DNA of 64,000 nucleotides from Bog-473 sp963744225 (GCA_963744225.1 CAVUSV010000005.1:62001-126000), one strand, 5' to 3'; positions 44,939 to 54,212 are shown, counted from the stretch's first letter. Translations and numbers: made by a program. Notes: generated by a model not told the origin, from the sequence alone.

Positions 44939-45940
44939 ATGTCGCAGTTTTTCGAATCGCTCCCAGCGACTGGGGGCAAAGCCCAATCCTTCACGCCTGA
45001 CTCGGCGCGACGAACGTCGCACCCGCAAGTGGCTCACAACGTTGCTCTGGTTCTCGGTGGTGGTGGGGCTGCCGGAAATGCCTGGGAGATCGGGATCATC
45101 GCAGGTCTGGCCGAAGCGGGTCTCGATATGACAGAGGCCTCCGATTTGGTGATCGGCACGTCGTCTGGTGCCACCGCGGCAGCACATCTGCGCTGCGGAA
45201 TACCGCCGGCCGAACTGTTCGCCTCGGTGTTGTCCCCGTCATTTCAACCGGTCGGACAGAACCGCGAACGACCGCCGGCTTTGCCGATGGCCACGGTGTT
45301 CGAGCGGATGAGGGCCATCTCCGCCGCCGCCACCTCGGCTGCCGATCTACAACGTGCGATGGGCGCATTCGGGTTGGAGTGCGACTCCCTACTCGGACCC
45401 ACGGCGGGTCAGCACCGCGCCGCGGTCGCCGCCCGGTTGCCTCGCCATGAATGGCCGGCCAGGCCGATGATCGTGGTAGCCATCGACGCGCATACCGGCG
45501 AGTTGGCTACTTTCGACCGCGATTCGGGCGTCCCCTTGGTGGACGCGGTCACCGCGGGCACTGCGCTGCCGGGTTCGTCCCCCACTATCAGGATCAACGG
45601 CACTCACTACATCAACGGCGGCGTGCGCTCCCCCGACAACGCCGACCTTGCCTCGGGCTATGCGAATGTCGTGGTGCTCTCGCCGTTCGGCGGGCGGAGC
45701 ACGACATTGGCCGAAGGCCAGTTCGAGGGCCTGCGCAGACCACCGGAATGGGGCATGGACCTGGAGGGCCAGGTCGAGGCTCTGCGTAGCCAGGGCAGCC
45801 GCGTCGAGGTGATCACGCCGGACGCCAATTCCCAAGCCGCAATGGGCACAAACCAGATGGACCTGGCGACCCGCATCCCCTCCGCCCGTGCCGGATTCGT
45901 CCAAGGCAAGCAAGAAGCGACCCGCGTGACGATCCTCTAA
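44939..45940 (+). CDS. Patatin-like phospholipase family protein
   Basis: 333 aa from ATG 44939; the longer frame to 44753 crosses no known domain. Oxyanion loop ALVLGGGGAAGNAWEIG (about residue 38), nucleophile motif VIGTSSGAT (GxSxG, Ser about 77) and late motif INGTHYINGGVRSPDNAD. The catalytic Asp of the usual DGG/DGA is Asn here (NGG), so the Ser-Asp dyad seems incomplete unless a nearby Asp replaces it. Family members cleave acyl chains from membrane lipids. Single gene between repeats. Confidence 0.83.
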   Translation: MSQFFESLPATGGKAQSFTPDSARRTSHPQVAHNVALVLGGGGAAGNAWEIGIIAGLAEAGLDMTEASDLVIGTSSGATAAAHLRCGIPPAELFASVLSPSFQPVGQNRERPPALPMATVFERMRAISAAATSAADLQRAMGAFGLECDSLLGPTAGQHRAAVAARLPRHEWPARPMIVVAIDAHTGELATFDRDSGVPLVDAVTAGTALPGSSPTIRINGTHYINGGVRSPDNADLASGYANVVVLSPFGGRSTTLAEGQFEGLRRPPEWGMDLEGQVEALRSQGSRVEVITPDANSQAAMGTNQMDLATRIPSARAGFVQGKQEATRVTIL

Positions 45941-45985
45941 CGATTGCCGCGCCCAGCGCCACGGCGGCATCTGTGAAAGGCCAGA

Positions 45986-46027
45986 CCTGCCCCAGTTCGC
46001 CGGTACGGAGGGAGACACTTCGGCACC
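45986..46027 (+). repeat. Array repeat, full-length copy
   Basis: CCTGCCCCAGTTCGCCGGTA then CGGAGGGAGACACTTCGGCA. Contains the complete 3' tail block TTCGGCACC. Confidence 0.85.
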
Positions 46028-46116
46028 TCTTTAGGGGGGAACGTCACGTCAGACCGTCCGGCAGTCGGTGGACTCTTGGTGGTGGACGAGGGATTGTCCG
46101 CGGATCATGATGGCTG

Positions 46117-47461
46117 GTGGTGGAGAGGTCTCAGATCCGCTATGCGGCCGGTGCTGGTGGGATCGACATCGCGTGGCAGGAGTTCGGTCAGATCACGGGG
46201 CCGCGGCTGGTTTTCATCCCGGGCTTTATCTCCCACATCGAACTCAACTGGGAAGCGGCGTCGTACGCGAACCTCTTTCGAGGTTTGGGCAGTACATGCC
46301 GAGTGATCGTTTTCGACAAGCGGGGAACCGGTCTGTCAAGCCGCGATCTTGGATTCGGAAGCCTCGCCGAGCGCGGCGGACGACGCACTAGCAGTCATGG
46401 ACGCTGCTGGCTGGAAGCGGGCACACCTGTTCGGGATGTCGGAGGGTGGTCCGATGGCGATCCTGCTCGCAACGACGTATCCCGAGCGCGTGGAAAGCCT
46501 CTCGCTGTACGGGACGTACGCGGTCGGCGGCGGCACAGAGCCCGATTCTCCGGCGGCCCCGACGATCAATCCCGAACGGGAGGCGTTGCTCGCATTGCTA
46601 CCCCAAGTGTGGGGCACAGGGGTGGCGTTACGAGATTCTGGCCTTGTCGCCCACGCTGACGAAGCGCCAGAGGGGTTGAGCGCGCACTTCGAGCGTAACG
46701 CATGCACGCCGCACATGATCGCCGAGATCATGCGCCGCAACTACGTCATCGACGTCCGACCGATCTTGTCGGCGGTGCACGTGCCGACGTTGGTACTCCA
46801 CGCAAGCGGCGACCCCGTCGTAAATGTGGCCTATGGCAGGCACCTGGCCGAGCATATCGACGGAGCCCGCTATGTTGAGCTCCCGCTCGTCATGCACACG
46901 AGCTGGCGCGCCGAGGACTACGAGACTCTGCTCGATACGGTTCTCGAGTTTGTCGCAGGAGCCCGCTCGCGCTTCGCGAGTGAGCGCGTGCTTGCGACGG
47001 TCATGTTCACCGATATCGTAGAGTCAACTCGTCGAGCCGCACAGATCGGCGATCGCCGGTGGAATGTCCTGCTCGACGAGCATGATCTCCGATCACGACA
47101 GCTCGTCGCTAGCTTCGGCGGACAAGTCGTGAAACATACAGGGGACGGCATGTTGGCCACGTTCGACGGACCGGCGCGAGCGGTGCAGTGCGCGCAGGAC
47201 CTTCGCGACGTACTTGCAGTCGCAGGCGTGCCGATCCGGGCCGGCTTGCACGCCGGCGAAGTTGAGCGGCGACACGACGACCTCGGGGGTATCGCCGTCC
47301 ACATCGCCGCCCGCGTCGCGGCGTTGGCTAACGAGGGAGAGATCCTCGTGTCGCGCACGGTGCGCGATCTCGTTGTGGGATCAGGCCTCGGCTTCGAAGA
47401 CCGCGGCGCTCACGAACTGAAAGGTGTCCCCGAACACTGGCAGATCTACGCCGCCTGCTGA
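46117..47461 (+). CDS. Class III adenylate cyclase with N-terminal alpha/beta-hydrolase domain (apparent frameshift)
   Basis: About 447 aa from GTG 46117. N-terminal hydrolase: VFIPGFISHIELNWE, VIVFDKRGTGLS, then HLFGMSEGGPMAILLA (GxSxG) and LVLHASGDPVVNVAYG. C-terminal cyclase: ATVMFTDIVESTRRAAQIGD (metal Asp), VKHTGDGMLATFDG (second metal Asp) and RAGLHAGEVERRHDDLGGIA. Such hydrolase-cyclase fusions occur in actinobacteria and rhizobia and make cAMP in the cytosol, perhaps under control of a ligand bound by the hydrolase domain. The frame changes at about 46374, where LAER joins ADDALAVMDAAG if one G is removed. Confidence 0.82.
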
Positions 47462-47493
47462 TCACCATCGATGTGCTGGTACTGGTCGGGTCA

Positions 47494-47534
47494 GGGGTGC
47501 CCCAGTACGGCCGGGAAGGGGTGCCACCTTGCAG
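47494..47534 (+). repeat. Array repeat
   Basis: GGGGTGCCCCAGTACGGCCG then GGAAGGGGTGCCACCTTGCA; one extra G in the core. Confidence 0.75.
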
Positions 47535-47700
47535 TACGACAGGGATACCGACACGCCACAGTGGGACATCTAGGCAAGCCCACCGGGACCGACTGAGAGT
47601 CGTTGGGACGCGACAACCCCGCTGAGCGCGATGCATCTGCCGTTGCACGACCGGAGGCCAAATGCAATAGTTGGCATCCGAACTGACCCTTGGAGGAACC

Positions 47701-48210
47701 ATGACCCGCGTCCTGAAAGCCGCAATCGCCTGCTTCGTCTTGATGGGGGGCCTGACCCTGGCATCCGCGGCGGCGTCGGCACAGTCGTCATCGTCTGGCG
47801 GCAGTATTCAAGTGTGGTTGACGCCGAGCCTTACGGGCAACGGCGGGAAGATCCTGATCACCGGGGCCATAGCGGACTATGGCGTCACGAAGGGTAAGAA
47901 GTCCGGTCAGGCAGTGTTGAAGAAGGGGACGATCAAGGTAAATCTCAAGCAGTTCAACGCCGCGCAGAACAACGCCAACCCGCAGATCAATCAGTCGAAC
48001 TGCTCGGCGTTCTTCACGGCATCGGCGCCGGTCCCGATTGTGAGCGGCACTGGGGCATATGCGGGAATCACTGGTTCGTTCACCTTGAACAGTCAGTACA
48101 CGTTCATCCTTCCCAAGACGAAAAGCGGCGGCTGTAACACCAGCAATAACGCCAATCCGATCAGCCAGTACGGCTCGGTTAGTGGATCTGGGACCGTGAG
48201 CCTGCCCTAA
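47701..48210 (+). CDS. Small secreted protein, unknown family
   Basis: 169 aa from ATG 47701 with GGAGGAACC upstream. Signal peptide AAIACFVLMGGLTLASAAASA. The mature part is Ser/Gly/Asn-rich and beta-like: KILITGAIADYGVTKGKKSG, NCSAFFTASAPVPIVSGTGAY and a C-terminal GSVSGSGTVSLP. Two Cys (NCSAFF and GCNTSN) could form one disulfide. Resembles small surface or allergen-like barrels; no function known. Confidence 0.78.
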   Translation: MTRVLKAAIACFVLMGGLTLASAAASAQSSSSGGSIQVWLTPSLTGNGGKILITGAIADYGVTKGKKSGQAVLKKGTIKVNLKQFNAAQNNANPQINQSNCSAFFTASAPVPIVSGTGAYAGITGSFTLNSQYTFILPKTKSGGCNTSNNANPISQYGSVSGSGTVSLP

Positions 48211-48244
48211 GCGCTTGCCCAGGGGAACTAGACCACCCATCCCC

Positions 48245-48286
48245 GGCGTGCCCCGTTCGCCGGGAGCGGGTGCCACCGTGCGGCAC
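48245..48286 (+). repeat. Array repeat
   Basis: GGCGTGCCCCGTTCGCCGGG then AGCGGGTGCCACCGTGCGGC; 35 bp after the secreted-protein stop. Confidence 0.8.
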
Positions 48287-48324
48287 TTATGGGGCAGTCT
48301 GAACCGGCTTCGAGTTGATCTGGT

Positions 48325-48648
48325 CTAGTGGACCACTTTCCCAAGGATCGCTTCGAACTCAGCTTCCGCCTTGTCGAGATCGAGTGGAAGGTATGAGGTC
48401 GTCGGGTCCGAGTACGGTTCTCCAAACTGGTAGGTCTGTCCGTTCATCGACACCCGGATGAGGACAATCCTGGCTCTGGGCTCGGCCCATTCGAGCGCGG
48501 AATGCACGTCATCAAAGATCGGCGAATCCTCTAACTTCGGCGTCGAATCCTCGCCCGCCCAGTAGCCGGAGATTCCGACACAGACCATCGCATAGTCATC
48601 ATTGGGTTCCAGGAGCGGGGCGAAATGTGCAATCCCGATGAGGGCCAC
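48325..48648 (-). CDS. Hypothetical protein
   Basis: 107 aa. MALIGIAHFAPLLEPNDDYAMVCVGISGYWAGEDS is followed by DDVHSALEWAEPRARIVLIRVSMNGQTYQFGE and an acidic helical end (LDKAEAEFEAILGK). Looks like a compact cytosolic domain; family not recognised. Bounded on both sides by repeat copies 22 and 38 bp away. Confidence 0.68.
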   Translation of the reverse strand: MALIGIAHFAPLLEPNDDYAMVCVGISGYWAGEDSTPKLEDSPIFDDVHSALEWAEPRARIVLIRVSMNGQTYQFGEPYSDPTTSYLPLDLDKAEAEFEAILGKVVH

Positions 48649-49102
48649 AGTTGAGAAGTCTACGAGCGAGGTCGTGTCTCAGATCGCCGGGAGGGTGGGA
48701 CACTTCGGCACGTCGGGGCTACCTGTCGGCACGCAGTCGAGCGCGCGTTATGGGCTACCCCAACGGTGTGGCACAGATCGAATGGATGCGACCAACACCG
48801 TGCCCTCGGAAGCAACCTCGTCCAGTTCCGATAGTTCCGAGGGGCACCGAATAAACGTGGCGCTTGCAACTGAGCACCTGCCGGGGAGCGGCCCGATCTA
48901 GACACATTGGCAGCAGGACACAAGGTGCCTTTGGTCAGCACTATCGAGCAGTGGAAATCGAAACGTCCGCGAGGCCAAAGATCGAAACTCTGGCGTGACC
49001 ACAGCTCAGTCGACACCCGCTTTCGTCGACCCAAACGCGACAATGACGCATCGCTCCAGCACTCAGGTTTCCCGACCCCTATTGTCGAGGCCAGTGAAGG
49101 AA
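48649..49102. other. Intergenic region (454 bp)
   Basis: Holds the repeat copy at 48671-48712. An in-frame extension of the amidohydrolase (ATG 48995) enters it; otherwise I see no supported gene. Confidence 0.4.
48671..48712 (+). repeat. Array repeat, full-length copy
   Basis: Stem GTGTCTCA (48674-48681) pairs with TGGGACAC (48696-48703) over 8 bp with one G-T pair, then TTCGGCACG. One of the best compensated copies. Confidence 0.85.
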
Positions 49103-50380
49103 ATGACCGCCATACAGGCCGGGCACATGTTTGACGGTGAACGGCTTCTCGGTCTGACCACTGTGCTCATCGAGGACGGTCAGATCGTCGACGTCGATAG
49201 AAGCGGGGCCCAGCCTCCTGAGGGGGCGACGCTTGTCAACTTTGGTACAGAGGCCTGCTTGCTGCCTGGGCTCATCGACGCGCACGTGCATCTCGCCTTC
49301 CACGCCGCCACCGACCTGGTGGAACCCTTGGCGCGGGCAGACGACGACGCGCTCTTGTCACACATGCGCTCCGCCGGGGCCCAGGCCCTCCGGGCCGGGG
49401 TAACGACGGTACGCGACCTGGGAGACCGGGGGTATCTGTCACTGGCGCTGCGCGAGCGAGGTCCGGCAGCCGCCCTCCCCCGCATCGTTGCCGCCGGACC
49501 ACCGATTACGACCAAGAGTGGCCACTGCCATTTCCTCGGCGGCGAGGCAGAGGGTGAGGTCGCCCTGCGCGCGGCGGTGCGGGAGCGGGCCGATCGAGGC
49601 TGCGATGTGGTCAAGGTCATGGTGAGCGGGGGCAACATCACCCCCGGGAGCCAGCCGTATGAGTCTCAGTACGATCTGGGCGCCCTGCGGGCCGTGGTCG
49701 ACGAGGCCCACCGTGTTGGTCTGCCCACCGCCGCTCACGTCCACGGAGCGAAAGCCGTAGCCGACGCCGTCGAGGCCGGCTTTGACACTTTGGAGCACGT
49801 CACGTTCATGACCCCGAGCGGAGTCGATGCCGATCCGGCAATCCTCGATCGAATCGCCGCCAGCGGCGTGGTCGTCAGCGTCACCCCCGGCGCGGTGCCG
49901 GGCGCCTCCGCCCCGCCCCCGGCCATTGCACAACGCCTGGCGGCCATCATCGGCAATCACGGCCACATGTGGCGGGCGGGTGCCACGATGATCCCGGGAA
50001 GCGATGCCGGCGTGTCCCCGGGCAAGCCGCACGACGTTCTTCCGTATGCGCTCGAAGCTCTGGTGGATGGGATCGGGATGACGCCCGAAGAAGCCCTGCG
50101 AGCTTCGACATCGGTCGCGGCAACCGCCCTCGGACTCGGGGCCGCGAAGGGTCGGATAGCGGCTGGTGCTGACGCCGATCTGCTCGTGATCCGGGGAAAC
50201 CCCTTGGATGACATCGCAGCGGTCAGAAGCGTCGAAGCCGTGTACCGAGCAGGAGTTCGGGTTCCTCAGCCTCAGCTTGTGAAGCGTGCCGGGCGAGATC
50301 CCGACTCAGGTCAGAACGACACAGTGCCCGACCCTGACTCTGTTCGAGTCGCCAATCCCCGGGACGCTTCAACCCAATAG
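49103..50380 (+). CDS. Amidohydrolase (imidazolonepropionase-like)
   Basis: 425 aa from ATG 49103, which has GAAGGAA just upstream; ATG 48995 in the same frame would add 36 residues of no known fold. HMFDGERLLGLTTVLIEDGQI starts the beta sandwich; LPGLIDAHVHLAFHAA gives the HxH metal site; VVKVMVSGGN the bridging Lys region; THE later HVHGAKAVADAVEAG, DTLEHVTFM and GSDAGVSPGKPHDVLPYALE the remaining ligands. The group hydrolyses cyclic amides, prolidase-like peptides or organophosphates. Substrate not readable. Confidence 0.88.
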   Translation: MTAIQAGHMFDGERLLGLTTVLIEDGQIVDVDRSGAQPPEGATLVNFGTEACLLPGLIDAHVHLAFHAATDLVEPLARADDDALLSHMRSAGAQALRAGVTTVRDLGDRGYLSLALRERGPAAALPRIVAAGPPITTKSGHCHFLGGEAEGEVALRAAVRERADRGCDVVKVMVSGGNITPGSQPYESQYDLGALRAVVDEAHRVGLPTAAHVHGAKAVADAVEAGFDTLEHVTFMTPSGVDADPAILDRIAASGVVVSVTPGAVPGASAPPPAIAQRLAAIIGNHGHMWRAGATMIPGSDAGVSPGKPHDVLPYALEALVDGIGMTPEEALRASTSVAATALGLGAAKGRIAAGADADLLVIRGNPLDDIAAVRSVEAVYRAGVRVPQPQLVKRAGRDPDSGQNDTVPDPDSVRVANPRDASTQ

Positions 50381-50550
50381 ACGGTTGTGGAGGGCACCAC
50401 AAGCTGCCCAGATCGGCTGGGGTATGGACTCACTTTTCCGAGCCGGGACGGCCAAATCCATGCTGACCGCGAGAAAGTTGAAATGGCTCCGTCAATCCGG
50501 CCACCTGAGCAAGCTGCGGATGGACCAGCTCGAGGGGTCAGACGTCCGCA

Positions 50551-50580
50551 AGGTGCCCCATAACGCGCGAGCGACATCGC
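50551..50580 (+). repeat. Array repeat, weaker copy
   Basis: AGGTGCCCCATAACGCGCGA: left arm intact, core changed. It immediately precedes a clear copy. Confidence 0.4.
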
Positions 50581-50589
50581 GTTGTTGAC

Positions 50590-50628
50590 GGTGCCCCCAT
50601 ACGCCGGGACGGTGTGCCACCTCCGCAT
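50590..50628 (+). repeat. Array repeat
   Basis: GGTGCCCCCATACGCCGGGA then CGGTGTGCCACCTCCGCAT. Confidence 0.8.
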
Positions 50629-50633
50629 ACCCT

Positions 50634-51032
50634 GTGCCAGTGGAGTCTGCTGCTGAAGAATGGAGCGTCGAGCGGCATTTGGCCGATAAACCCAAAGGCG
50701 TCGTGGACCTCTACAAACGCTTCGTCAGATTGCTGGCGGGATGTGGGCCATACACGGTCAGTGTCACCAAGACCGCCATTGCCTTCAAGGGAACTCACCG
50801 GGGTTTCGCTGGGGCAAAACCCCGCAAAGCCTCCCTGGATGGATTTCTCGATCTACAGCGAGAAGTGCAGGACGAGAGGTTCCTGCGGGTTTCGCCCTAC
50901 ACGAAGAGCCTGTTTGTCCATCAGTTTCGGATAACGAACGCCGCGCAGCTCGACGAGTCCTTCGCAGCCTTGGTGGAGGAGGCATATCAAGTCGGACGGG
51001 GCGCTCACCGACCGTCTCGAAGGACTGGATGA
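50634..51032 (+). CDS. DUF5655-like protein
   Basis: 132 aa from GTG 50634. VDLYKRFVRLLAGCGPYTVSVTKTAIAFKGT and FAGAKPRKASLDGFLDLQREV..RFLRVSPYTKSLFVHQFRI match the pattern of DUF5655, a small domain of unknown role often found beside DUF4287 or alone in actinobacteria. The gene starts just 5 bp after a repeat and ends within another copy. Confidence 0.75.
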   Translation: MPVESAAEEWSVERHLADKPKGVVDLYKRFVRLLAGCGPYTVSVTKTAIAFKGTHRGFAGAKPRKASLDGFLDLQREVQDERFLRVSPYTKSLFVHQFRITNAAQLDESFAALVEEAYQVGRGAHRPSRRTG

Positions 51033-51067
51033 TTGCCCCATACGCCGGCCATGCGAGACATTGCCGG
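51032..51067 (+). repeat. Array repeat
   Basis: ATTGCCCCATACGCCGGCCA; right half degraded. Lies between two convergent genes. Confidence 0.65.
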
Positions 51068-51072
51068 CTCCG

Positions 51073-51585
51073 TCAGTAATTGCCGACGCGCACAAACTCG
51101 ACTTCCGGTGCATCTATCCCGGAACCAAGGGTTTCGACCCTAGATCGTCCCGTCGCTTTGAAGCCGCTCTTGACGTAAAAGGACTGAGCACGACCAGCGC
51201 CGGGGTGGGTCCACACCACGACGGGATCGAGACCCAGATTTGCCAAGTCTCTCAAGGAGGCCGCCATCAGCTGCGTCGACGCTCCCTGGCCCCATGCGGC
51301 TGGATGTAGGTAGAAGCCGAAGATCTCGCCTCGACCAGTCTCCTCTCGGTCTTTGCCGAACTCGGAGAACCCGACCACACGCCCGCCCTGGTAGGCGACC
51401 AAGAGGCTGGCGAGGTCGAAGTCGCTACTCGCCAGCCTTTGGCTCCACATCGTCCGTCTAAGTGCTGCTGCCCGACGGAGAACATCGGGCTCAAAGAGGT
51501 CGACGTATGCAACTTCCCATGCCGAAGCGTGGGCATCGCCAATCTCTTCTCCATCAGCAACAGTTGCCTGACGGACGACTGTCAC
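51073..51585 (-). CDS. GNAT-family N-acetyltransferase
   Basis: 170 aa from GTG 51585 (VTVVRQATVADGEEIG); GTG 51597 is possible, and the long frame to 51729 is excluded because it covers a repeat. The GNAT fold is clear: RQATVADGEEIGDAHASAWE, IFGFYLHPAAWGQGASTQLMAASL (acetyl-CoA pyrophosphate loop, here GQGAST) and VVVWTHPGAGRAQSFYVKSGFKATG. It acetylates an amine on an unknown small molecule or protein. Confidence 0.85.
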   Translation of the reverse strand: MTVVRQATVADGEEIGDAHASAWEVAYVDLFEPDVLRRAAALRRTMWSQRLASSDFDLASLLVAYQGGRVVGFSEFGKDREETGRGEIFGFYLHPAAWGQGASTQLMAASLRDLANLGLDPVVVWTHPGAGRAQSFYVKSGFKATGRSRVETLGSGIDAPEVEFVRVGNY

Positions 51586-51650
51586 ACTCTCGGACACCTT
51601 GGAGATACTGCTTCCAGGCGTGTGCCTGGGCAAACCATTCGGGAGTCGTT

Positions 51651-51691
51651 GCACTGCCCCCGTACGCCGGGAAGGTGGGTCACTTCGACCC
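51651..51691 (+). repeat. Array repeat
   Basis: CACTGCCCCCGTACGCCGGG then AAGGTGGGTCACTTCGACCC; tail block nearly complete. Confidence 0.8.
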
Positions 51692-51790
51692 CTTTGCCGC
51701 CGGCTGGCGATCCCAAGGCTGCATGTCACGGGCGGCGTGGATCTTCACAAGACCAGACGCCGTCCCTATGATCGAATCGAGGTGAGCAAC

Positions 51791-52057
51791 ATGCCCAACC
51801 AACGCGGCGAGCGCCCCGAGGTGTTGATTGACTCGATTCTCCCCATGCAACCCCGGCTTGGCCAAGACCTATTCCAGATGGACACACAAGTGTGGGCCAT
51901 CCACGGGTATATCCCGGTCGACGGTGAGGTGATTTTGGCCGAGTTCAACCATCGCGAGACGGCAAGGGCCGTCCTCGCCCAGCTCGCGGCGGCGCAGGAA
52001 CATTCGCGAGCTCGCCAACAGGGCTCTGGTCTTAACTCCATGAACTTGGAGTGTTAA
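51791..52057 (+). CDS. Hypothetical protein
   Basis: 88 aa from ATG 51791 with AGGTGAG upstream; the frame further upstream lies in a repeat. MPNQRGERPEVLIDSILPMQ, QVWAIHGYIPVDGEVILAEFNHRETARAVLAQLAA, then a basic C-terminus. The HGYIPVDGEVILAEF pattern suggests a small alpha/beta fold. No family recognised. Confidence 0.6.
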   Translation: MPNQRGERPEVLIDSILPMQPRLGQDLFQMDTQVWAIHGYIPVDGEVILAEFNHRETARAVLAQLAAAQEHSRARQQGSGLNSMNLEC

Positions 52058-52111
52058 CCCATATCTGACAGATCCCAAGTAAAACTCTGGGCTCATCGAG
52101 CGGGCTCCGAA

Positions 52112-52149
52112 GGACTGCCCCAGAACGCCGGGCTGGGGAACAGCTGACG
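52112..52149 (+). repeat. Array repeat
   Basis: CTGCCCCAG (52115-52123) pairs with CTGGGG-AA-CAG (52133-52143), nine pairs with a two-base bulge. Confidence 0.82.
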
Positions 52150-52237
52150 TTCGCCAGAAGCTGGGCAACAGCTAACGCGAGGCTTGCCGACCCTCGTCTG
52201 TTAGCGATCTGTGCATGCGCTCACGGCCAATCAGGGT

Positions 52238-53149
52238 CTAGAAGTACCAGCCTGAAGGGATCCAGGGGACCGGGACAGCCATGCCGTCGACGAACAAGGA
52301 CCCGCGTATCTTCGCCGTGAGACGCGCCTGATGAAGTACGTCGAACGCCCACTGCTGGGCAGCGGTTAGCCCGTGGACCAGGATTTCTCCCTCGGAGCCG
52401 GCGAGGAACCGCCACAGGAGGACGGCGGCTGTCTGCTCGTCAGTTGCTCCCAGCATGACCGGTCGGTCCGGGCGCCAAAGCACCCACCCTCGCCCAGAGT
52501 CGCTCTCCACCACGTCAATGTGGCAACGCCCATCCCTCAGCCCGAAGGCCACATCCTCGGTCCGCGAACGATCCAGGTGTGCCTCCACCTCGGCCACCAA
52601 TTCGAGGTCTCCCTCATCGCCATCCCGACCGGGCAGCGAGGGTGGGATGGCCCGGCGGTCGGGTTCGCCTCCCATCTCGGCCGTCGGGAGCATGGCTAGT
52701 CCGGCCAGGAAATAGCGACGCATAGCGCGGGGGTCGGACGAGGACTGGATCATGCGCTGGGTGGCGCCGGCGGCGTAGCCCATGGCCGCATCGAGGAGCC
52801 GCCCGCCAACTCCCCGGCTCTGGAACGCTGGATGGACGAACAGCATCGACAGTCCCCAAAAGCTCTCCCGCCGGACAGACTCGGCAACGCCCACCACCTG
52901 CCCTTCCGAGACCGCCACCCAAGCTCCGGGCCCGTCGCGCTGCACGAACCGAGCATGGCCCTCGCGGCTGGCCTCCAACTGGGCGTCGCTCGGTGGGGTG
53001 CGCGGCGGAAGCTGACCCGCTTCTGCTTGCGCGGCATCGGCGGCCTCGACCACGGACATCGCTGCTTCGACGTCATCGAGGGCCATGGGTCGCAGGTCCC
53101 ACCCTTCAGCGTCGCCGGTCGCGCTACCAGGGGATGTCACGCTTTCCAT
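52238..53149 (-). CDS. GNAT-family N-acetyltransferase
   Basis: 303 aa from ATG 53149 (MESVTSPGSATGDAEGW); the frame to 53779 passes through a repeat and is rejected. LRPMALDDVEAAMSVVEAADA and WGLSMLFVHPAFQSRGVGGRLLDAAM (acetyl-CoA loop SRGVGG) give the N-terminal GNAT fold. A second half (about 200-303: GRCHIDVVESDSGRGWVLWRPDRPVMLGATDEQ) looks like a degenerate second GNAT or a fused domain. Substrate unknown. Confidence 0.83.
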   Translation of the reverse strand: MESVTSPGSATGDAEGWDLRPMALDDVEAAMSVVEAADAAQAEAGQLPPRTPPSDAQLEASREGHARFVQRDGPGAWVAVSEGQVVGVAESVRRESFWGLSMLFVHPAFQSRGVGGRLLDAAMGYAAGATQRMIQSSSDPRAMRRYFLAGLAMLPTAEMGGEPDRRAIPPSLPGRDGDEGDLELVAEVEAHLDRSRTEDVAFGLRDGRCHIDVVESDSGRGWVLWRPDRPVMLGATDEQTAAVLLWRFLAGSEGEILVHGLTAAQQWAFDVLHQARLTAKIRGSLFVDGMAVPVPWIPSGWYF

Positions 53150-53295
53150 GGCGCCATGCTGGCATGCCTTCCGCCCGGCCCGCCTTGCGGCACAGCCCAA
53201 AGCCTGCCGACGGGCTGCCTCCGTCATATGACCACAACGTCGGGTACCGAGTTGGTAACCCTGCTCGGATCTCCGGCGACGCTGACCACGTTGAA

Positions 53296-53325
53296 GGTGT
53301 CCCCGTACGCCGGGAAGTGGACACC
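53296..53325 (+). repeat. Array repeat
   Basis: Stem GGTGTCC (53296-53302) pairs exactly with GGACACC (53319-53325); T-A replaces the usual C-G pair at the fifth position. Confidence 0.85.
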
Positions 53326-53362
53326 CGAAATCTGGCGAGGCGTTTCGTAGACTCCTCCGACC

Positions 53363-54205
53363 ATGGAGGACCCCCGTTTCCGGGTGGACAGATTCACCCA
53401 GCAGATCGTGCGGGCCACTGGTCGCAAGGTCAGCTTCGACGAGCACCCATGGCTGCTCGGTCCTGTCGGGGGATTTCGCGAGATTGGGGACGACTGGCTC
53501 ACCCGTGAAGCGGAACGCGAGGGCGGCTCGGTCGGTAAGGGTGGGCTGCTCGATGCCATGAGCGCTTTGGATGGTCCTGGCTTTAGTGCGGCGGACTTGG
53601 CCGGTCCCGTTGTGGACTTCTATGAGCGAACTTCGGCGTGGCGCTTGGAGGTCTGGTCCCAGTGGTGTCCGGCTGCATGGCCATTCGGTTGGCTCATTTC
53701 CTCGATCTTCGCCAAGCGTCTCCAACAGCTCAACCTGCCTCTCCGACCCCTGGACACGGCCTATGGCATCGACAGTCACGTCATGGCGGTCAGAGATCAG
53801 AAGGGTTCGCAGGTCGGTGCGGCGTGGTTGCGGACTCTTCGCACCACCGGGCAGGCGATCTACAGCGGGTGGTACAGCACCGCACTTCTTCCAAGGGCGG
53901 CTCGGCCGAGCATTCGAGTTGTCTTCCCACTACCGAATGGAAGCGTGACCGTCCTACTGCGACCCGAGGTTCGCTCCGACGGTGCGCTAATCCTGAGCTC
54001 CCCAGCCGGACCGTTTGGAAGCGAGGGCGCCTACCTCGTGGTCGCACGGCCGGATCGAAAATCCGGGTGGGCTCTACGAGTCCCGCTGGACGAACGATTC
54101 GTCGTCTTTGTGGATGACGAAGGCGTTTTGCGCACTGACCACGAACTGAATCTGAGCCAAGTGCCGGTCCTCCGGCTCCACTATCGACTTGAAGCTGCGA
54201 CCTAG
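53363..54205 (+). CDS. Hypothetical protein
   Basis: 280 aa from ATG 53363. No family recognised. The N-terminus (RVDRFTQQIVRATGRKVSFDEHPWLLGPVGGF) and the region AWLRTLRTTGQAIYSGWYST.. ..IRVVFPLPNGSVTVLLRPEV suggest a mixed alpha/beta protein with an all-beta C-terminal half (WALRVPLDERFVVFVDDEGVLRTDHEL). No signal peptide or membrane helix. The next repeat starts 8 bp after the stop. Confidence 0.75.
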   Translation: MEDPRFRVDRFTQQIVRATGRKVSFDEHPWLLGPVGGFREIGDDWLTREAEREGGSVGKGGLLDAMSALDGPGFSAADLAGPVVDFYERTSAWRLEVWSQWCPAAWPFGWLISSIFAKRLQQLNLPLRPLDTAYGIDSHVMAVRDQKGSQVGAAWLRTLRTTGQAIYSGWYSTALLPRAARPSIRVVFPLPNGSVTVLLRPEVRSDGALILSSPAGPFGSEGAYLVVARPDRKSGWALRVPLDERFVVFVDDEGVLRTDHELNLSQVPVLRLHYRLEAAT

Positions 54206-54212
54206 GCTCCCA

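Noticed and set aside
50341..50427. Another repeat copy at the end of the amidohydrolase gene
   Set aside because: GCTGCCCAGATCGGCTGGGG is suggestive but lacks the CGCCGGG core; too weak to list.
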